DNA from: Xenia sp. Carnegie-2017
Taxonomy: Eukaryota; Cnidaria; Anthozoa; Malacalcyonacea; Xeniidae
Assembly: GCF_021976095.1 (NCBI RefSeq)
Contig: NW_025813487.1
Coordinates: 2,400,319-2,464,318 of the forward strand
Direction of reading: 5' to 3'
Length of the DNA: 64,000 nt
The notes beneath the pieces were generated by a model. That model made no database searches, had not been told where the DNA came from, and was given only the letters and a program-made list of their open reading frames with translations. Position numbers and translations under genes: made by a program. Positions 58,230-64,000 of the stretch are shown here, in pieces; within the stretch, counting starts at the first letter, position 1, and every line of letters begins with the position of its first letter.

Positions 58230-58306
58230 ATGTGAACCACGTTCGCCAACTAGGGCTGGGGCGCTTAGATTTGTGTATACTCCTTTTCAAACTGCGAAGT
58301 GCGATT

Positions 58307-61300
58307 GAGTTTTGTTACATAAACACATTTAAATAACAAACGAAGATGAAGAGTGAATCAGGATCTCCTTCAACAAACATTATTATTCTAAAACTAAGTA
58401 TACATCACTGACTAAAAACAATTGTTATAAAAATAAAAATATATAAATAAGAACCTCATGCAAAGTACATAATAACATTGAGATTAGTCAAGTTCCAAAG
58501 GACTACTGCTAAATAATATAAAGTTTAATAAGTTTCAACTCAGGAATAGAGGGTCATCTGTCTAAATTAGGATTTGAATGTGAATGATTAAGACACAATT
58601 TTTGAATTTTTTATATGCATTTTTCCACTTCGTTAATCAAAAATTCCTTTATTGCAAAAGTCAGTTCATATTATAAAAAGACCTCTGTTATTGAATAAAC
58701 CATTTTAAATTATCAATACAATTTAATTATCAACTGCACGCAATTATAATTACTAATGATCAATAAAAAACACTATACATATAACAGTAAGGATGCAATG
58801 AAAGTAACTCTTAACACTGTTGAACTAACATATGATCAAAAGTATAATTTTGAAAGGTCTGTTTTGCAAGAATCAACATCTCACAAAAAATAGATACGAA
58901 CGCGTTCTTTCTCTGTGTGTAAATACATTATTCCTGAGTTTATCTTTTGCTTATTTTTAAACTTTTCTCACTTTTAAACGAAATGGTTTGTTATATACAA
59001 CTATCAACATTTTGCAAGACAAACAGAGATTAGTCAAAAGTGACGTCAACAAAGAAGGGAGGTGATGCATGATTGGACATGCTTTCCTCCCTACATAAAT
59101 TTTCACAGATTACCGTTTTTTCCATAGACAAGTATGCTATTTCTCCTCTCCCATACCTTTGGACTGGTTTTGCTTTTCATTACCACGCAGCTTATTGCCA
59201 ATAGTTAGAAAGTTGGTATTTCAATTAAGATATGATTTCTCATGTATGTTTAGTCATACTTTATCGAGATGCTGCTTTAGCTAATTTGTTATATCGGTAA
59301 TATAATTCTAAAATATCGCTTAATTTTTCTAAAATCAGCTTCGTTTTAGAAGTAAGACGACCGTGTGAACAAAATAATGCTTGCTTTAGTTCTTTACAGG
59401 TCAAATACTTAACAAACGGATGAGAGATTTAATATAAACAACGCGACCACATACATGTCAGATTGAAAATGGTGATGAAAGTTGATACCTTATTGTAACA
59501 TCAATATTTTATCCTTGTGAGTTTTGTTACATAAACACATTTGAATAACGAACGAAGATGAAGAGTGAGTCAGGATCTCCTTCAACAAACAGTATTAAAA
59601 CACATTAATGACGTCTATGTAGAACATTCTAGTTATATAACTAAGTATACATCACTGACTAAAAAGAATTGTTATAGAAATAAGAATACATAAATAAGAA
59701 CCTCATGCAGAGTACATAATAACATTGAGATTAGTCAAATTCCAAAGGACTTCTGCTAAATCTTATAAAGTTTCGCAAGTTTTATTTCAGGAATAGAGCA
59801 TCACTTATCGAAGACAGAATTTGAATTCCAATAATTAAGACACAATTTTCGAAACTGTGAATGGATTTTCCCTTGATTAATCAAAAATTCCATACATGTA
59901 TATTCTTGAATAAATGAGTTCTTATTATAAAAAACCTTTGTTATTGAATAAACCATTGTAAATTATGAATACATGTCAAACATCAACTGCATGCAATTAT
60001 AATTACTTATCATCAATAAAGACACTGTAGATACAACAGTAAAGGTTACAATGAAAGTAAACCTTACAACTGCTAGATAAACAAGATCAAATTATAATTT
60101 TAAAAGCTCACTGTGTTGCATGAATCAACAATTTACAAAAATAGATTCGGTTGCGTCCTTTCTCTGTGTAAATACATTCTTCCTGTGTTTAGCATTTGCT
60201 TATTTTTCAAATTTTCTTGCTTTAAAAGAAATGCTTTGTTGTATACAACTATCAACATTTGGCTAGAGACACAGAGATTAGTCAAAATTGGCGTCGACAA
60301 AGAAGGGAGGTGATGAATGATTGGACATGCTATCCTCCATACATAAATTTTCACAGATTACCGTTTTTTCCATAGACCATTATGCTATTTCTCCTCTCCC
60401 ATACCTTTGGACTGGTTTTGCTTTTCATTACCACGCAGCTTATTGCCAATAGTTAGAAAGTTGGGAGATCAATTAAGATATGATTTCTCATGCATGTTTA
60501 GTCATACTTTATCGAGATGCTGCTTTAGCTAATTTGTTATATCGGTAATGTAATTCTAAAATATCGCTTAATTTTTCTAAAATCAGCTTCGTTTTAGAAG
60601 TAAGACGACCGTGTGAACAAAATTATGCTGGCTTTGGTTCTTTACATGTCAAATGCTTAACAAACGGATGAGAGATTTAATACAAACAACGCGACCACAT
60701 ACATATCAGATTGAAAATGGTGATGAAAGTTGATACTTTATTGTAACATCAATCTTTTATCCTTGTGAGTTTTGTTACATTAACACATTTGAATAACGAA
60801 CGAAGATGAAAAGTGAGTCAGGATCTCCTTCAACAAACAGTATTAGAACACATTAATGACGTCTATGTAGAACATTCTAGTTATATAACTAAGTATACAT
60901 CACTGACTAAAAACAATTGTTATAGAAATAAAAATACATAAATAAGAACCTCATGCAGAGTACATAATAACATTGAGATTAGTCAAATTCCAAAGGACTT
61001 CTACTAAATCTTATAAAGTTTCGCAAGTTTTATTTCAGGAATAGAGAATCACTTATCGAAGACAGAATTTGAATTCCAATAATTAAGACACAATTTTCGA
61101 AACTGTGAATGGATTTTCCCTTGATTAATCAAAAATTCCATACATGTATATTCTTGAATAAATCAGTTCTTATTATAAAAAACCTTTGTTATTGAATAAA
61201 CCATTGTAAATTATGAATACATGTCAAACATCAACTGCACGCAATTATAATTACTTATGATCAATAAAGACACTGTAGATACAACAGTAAAGGTTGCAAT

Positions 61301-63050
61301 GAAAGTAAACCTTAAAACTGCTAGATAAACAAGATCAAATTATAATTTTAAAAGCTCACTGTGTTGCATGAATCAACAATTTACAAAAATAGATTCGGTT
61401 GCGTCCTTTCTCTGTGTAAATACATTCTTCCTGTGTTTAGCATTTGCTTATTTTTCAAATTTTCTTGCTTTAAAAGAAATGCTTTGTTGTATACAACTAT
61501 CAACATTTGGCTAGAGACACAGAGATTAGTCAAAATTGGCGTCGACAAAGAAGGGAGGTGATGAATGATTGGACATGCTATCCTCCATACATAAATTTTC
61601 ACAGATTACCGTTTTTTCCATAGACCATTATGCTATTTCTCCTCTCCCATACCTTTGGACTGGTTTTGCTTTTCATTACCACGCAGCTTATTGCCAATAG
61701 TTAGAAAGTTGGGAGATCAATTAAGATATGATTTCTCATGCATGTTTAGTCATACTTTATCGAGATGCTGCTTTAGCTAATTTGTTACGTTTGTAGTGTA
61801 ATTCTAAAATATCGCTTAATTTTTCTAAAATTAACTTCGTTTTAGAAGTAAGACAACCGTGTGAACAAAATTATGCTGGCTTTAGTTCTTTACATGTCAA
61901 ATACTTAACAAACGGATGAGAGATTTAATACAAACAACGCGACCACATACATGTCAGATTGAAAATGGTGATGAAAGTTGATACCTTATTGTAACATCAA
62001 TCTTTTATCCTTGTGAGTTTTGTTACATAAACACATTTGAATAACGAACGAAGATGAAGAGTGAGTCAGGATCTCCTTCAACAAACAGTATTAAAACACA
62101 TTAATGACGTCTATGTAGAACATTCTAGTTATATAACTATGTATACATCACTGACTAAAAAGAATTGTTATAGAAATAAAAATACATAAATAAGAACCTC
62201 ATGCAGAGTACATAATAGCATTGAGATTAGTCAAATCCCAAAGGACTTCTGCTAAATCTTATAAAGTTTCACAAGTTTTATTTCAGGAATAGAGAATCAC
62301 TTATCAAAGACAGAATTTGAATTCCAATAATTAAGACACAATTTTTGAAACTGTGAATGGATTTTCCCTTGATTAATCAAAAATTCCATACATGTATATT
62401 CTTGAATAAATCAGTTCTTATTATAAAAAACCTTTGTTATTGAATAAACCACTGTAAATTATGAATACATGTCAAACATCAACTGCATGCAATTATAATT
62501 ACTTATCATCAATAAAGACACTGTAGATACAACAGTAAAGGTTACAATGAAAGTAAACCTTACAACTGCTAGATAAACAAGATCAAATTATAATTTTAAA
62601 AGCTCACTGTGTTGCATGAATCAACAATTTACAAAAATAGACTCGGTTGCGTCCTTTCTCTGTGTAAATACATTCTTTCTGTGTTTAACATTTGCTTATT
62701 TTTCAAATTTTCTTGCCTTTAAGAGAAATGTTTTTTTGTATACAACTATCAACATTTTGCTAGAGACACAGAGATTAGTTAAAAGTGGCGTCAGCAAGAA
62801 GGGAGGAGATGCATGATTGGACACGTGCCCCTCCCTACATAAATTTTCACAGATTCCCATTTTTTCATAGACAAGTATGCTATTTCACCTCTCCCATACC
62901 TTTGAACAGGTTTTGCTTTCCTTTAACATGCACCTTATTGTCAATAGTTAGAAAGTTGGTATATAAATTTTGATATGATTTCTCATGCATGTTTTGTCAT
63001 ACTTTATATCGATGCTGCTTTAGCTAATTTGTTATGTCTGTAGTATAATT
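58307..63050 (+). repeat. 1.25 kb tandem satellite, about 3.8 units
   Basis: The landmark GAGTTTTGTTACAT starts at 58307, 59519, 60767 and 62015, giving unit lengths of 1212, 1248 and 1248 bp; the last unit breaks off at about 63050. The second and third units are nearly identical and the first is more diverged. Each unit carries a small frame near its middle (66 residues, identical in units 2 and 3: MLHESTIYKNRFGCVLSLCK and on); the frame is poorly kept in other units, so coding is doubtful. Older partial copies lie at 7290-8520. Confidence 0.93.
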
Positions 63051-64000
63051 CTAAATAGTCCGTGATCTGTGCCTCAAAAATATGCTTTAAAAATGAGTTT
63101 CATTGGACACCGCAAAATTTTCAAAATATATAGAAAGTCACTTGCTGTTTGATATTCTTTTTATTGTCACTTCTAAAAAGCTGCAGTTTTTTGTATTTCG
63201 CGGTTGAATTTCAAAATTCCTCGCTCCTTCAATTTTGAATGTCGTCATTTTTTGGTGCGGAACTCCATGTATCTAACTGCCGTTGTCATGGTGAGGCAAA
63301 TTAATTTACCGGCACCATCTTGAAAGGTGGCAAAAAGGCGAGACTCTTAATAAAGTCCTAGTAAAATGTAAGTTTTAAATGAAGAATTCTGTCGAAGATT
63401 TTGGAAGCAAACCTAAACTGTCACCTTTGCACTTATGTATCAACATAGGAGAGGCCTGTTTTAGACCTAAATCTTGTCAGTTTTAAGAAATCATGTTTAA
63501 ATCGTGCGCAACTTCACTTTTCGAAGGATAGAAACGCATCTTTCCATAAATTTTTCCTGAAACACTAAAGCTTGGTAATAAGCTTAATAAGCTTTTAAAG
63601 AGGCACATCATTATGCATAGGCCTAACATGAATGTAAAAATTGTAGAACAAACATTTAGCAGCTTACAGCTATGTTACAGATGCCATAAAGTACATATTT
63701 TTCTGATTAACCTGCTTTAAGTGATGCAAGAGCAAAATAAAGTTTTAAAAGTATTGCTATCAGGTTATAAGACTCACTAAACACAAGAATTACTTTCATT
63801 CAATGTTTTGACCACTCTTTCTACAAGGTCACTCCACATAGGATAAGTGAAGTCCATTCTTTACTTTGGAAGAGTAGAATTCTGAAATTTCTCTTTTTAA
63901 ATATAGAAGGACAACATTTTTTTGGTTTTGTAGAACCTACACTAAGCATTAAAGTGCTTGCTCTCTTACTTCTAACAGAGGATCTTGTCTCCATTACATA
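63051..64000. other. Intergenic sequence to the window end, no gene seen
   Basis: AT-rich unique sequence after the satellite breaks off. No long open frame and no recognisable RNA gene. Confidence 0.5.

Larger units (their letters stand above)
49394..58306. mobile_element. Polinton/Maverick fossil (Polinton-2)
   Basis: A GC-richer block bounded by related inverted repeats (49394-49492 and 58087-58229) with Polinton parts in order: small ORFs, packaging ATPase, a basic core-like protein, adenain-like protease, retroviral-type integrase, protein-primed DNA polymerase and a small Cys-rich protein. At about 8.9 kb it is shorter than typical Polintons, and there is too little room for a full major capsid gene. 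It is broken, with more than ten breaks overall, most of them in the polymerase. On its right it adjoins a 1.25 kb tandem array. Confidence 0.9.

Noticed and set aside
58307-63050. CRISPR-like array
   Set aside because: Repeat unit is 1.25 kb without short regular spacers, and the window is eukaryotic; it is a satellite array.

Overview
The window looks like accessory DNA from an AT-rich invertebrate animal genome. Genes have spliceosomal introns. There is a TRAF-family pseudogene and two copies of a HEPN-NACHT receptor-like gene, and the repeats (BEL/Pao, Penelope-like, hAT, Polinton, LINE) are metazoan types. A cnidarian or another marine invertebrate is the best guess; the sequence alone does not settle the species. 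Most of the window is decayed mobile DNA, and I see no clearly intact ordinary housekeeping gene.

Layout. (1) 1-6.5 kb holds copy A of a large minus-strand gene, and 39.7-46.0 kb holds copy B in the same orientation; together they form a segmental duplication about 39.7 kb apart. The gene encodes an N-terminal DZIP3-type HEPN domain, a variable array of 13-residue coiled-coil repeats, a NACHT NTPase, a Pro/Thr-rich linker, a DM14 domain (otherwise known from CC2D1/Lgd proteins), a trypsin-like serine protease domain and an Asp/Gly-rich acidic tail. Intron phases match across five exons in both copies. Copy A has several disabling changes. Copy B has one visible frame disruption. (2) 6.5-16.2 kb holds repeats: diverged monomers of a 1.25 kb satellite, a nested pair of DNA transposons, an 87 bp minisatellite and a decayed hAT transposon. 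(3) 16.2-23.6 kb holds two BEL/Pao fossils, one expanded by a 44 bp minisatellite and split by a SINE-like insertion. (4) 24.9-30.9 kb holds an inverted Penelope-like fragment, a TRAF-like pseudogene, a hAT fragment and a 5'-truncated LINE that lies against a Polinton fossil. (5) 31-35.1 kb is a Polinton fragment, mostly protein-primed DNA polymerase. (6) 36.5-37.7 kb is a short element with long terminal inverted repeats, possibly Mutator-like. (7) 46-49 kb is a second hAT fossil. (8) 49.4-58.3 kb is a second, more complete but broken Polinton. (9) 58.3-63.05 kb is a tandem array of about 3.8 units of 1.25 kb.

How the parts relate. The system most worth attention is the duplicated HEPN-coiled coil-NACHT-DM14-protease gene. 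The architecture suggests a cytoplasmic nucleotide-dependent switch: HEPN and coiled-coil regions for assembly or RNA-linked signalling, NACHT as the NTP switch, and a protease at the C-terminus as effector or as a self-processing module. The function is inference; the domains and splice phases are read directly. The rest of the window is a mobile-element graveyard between the two copies that could mediate unequal exchange. All coordinates are from visual reading, so repeat edges may be off by a few bases.
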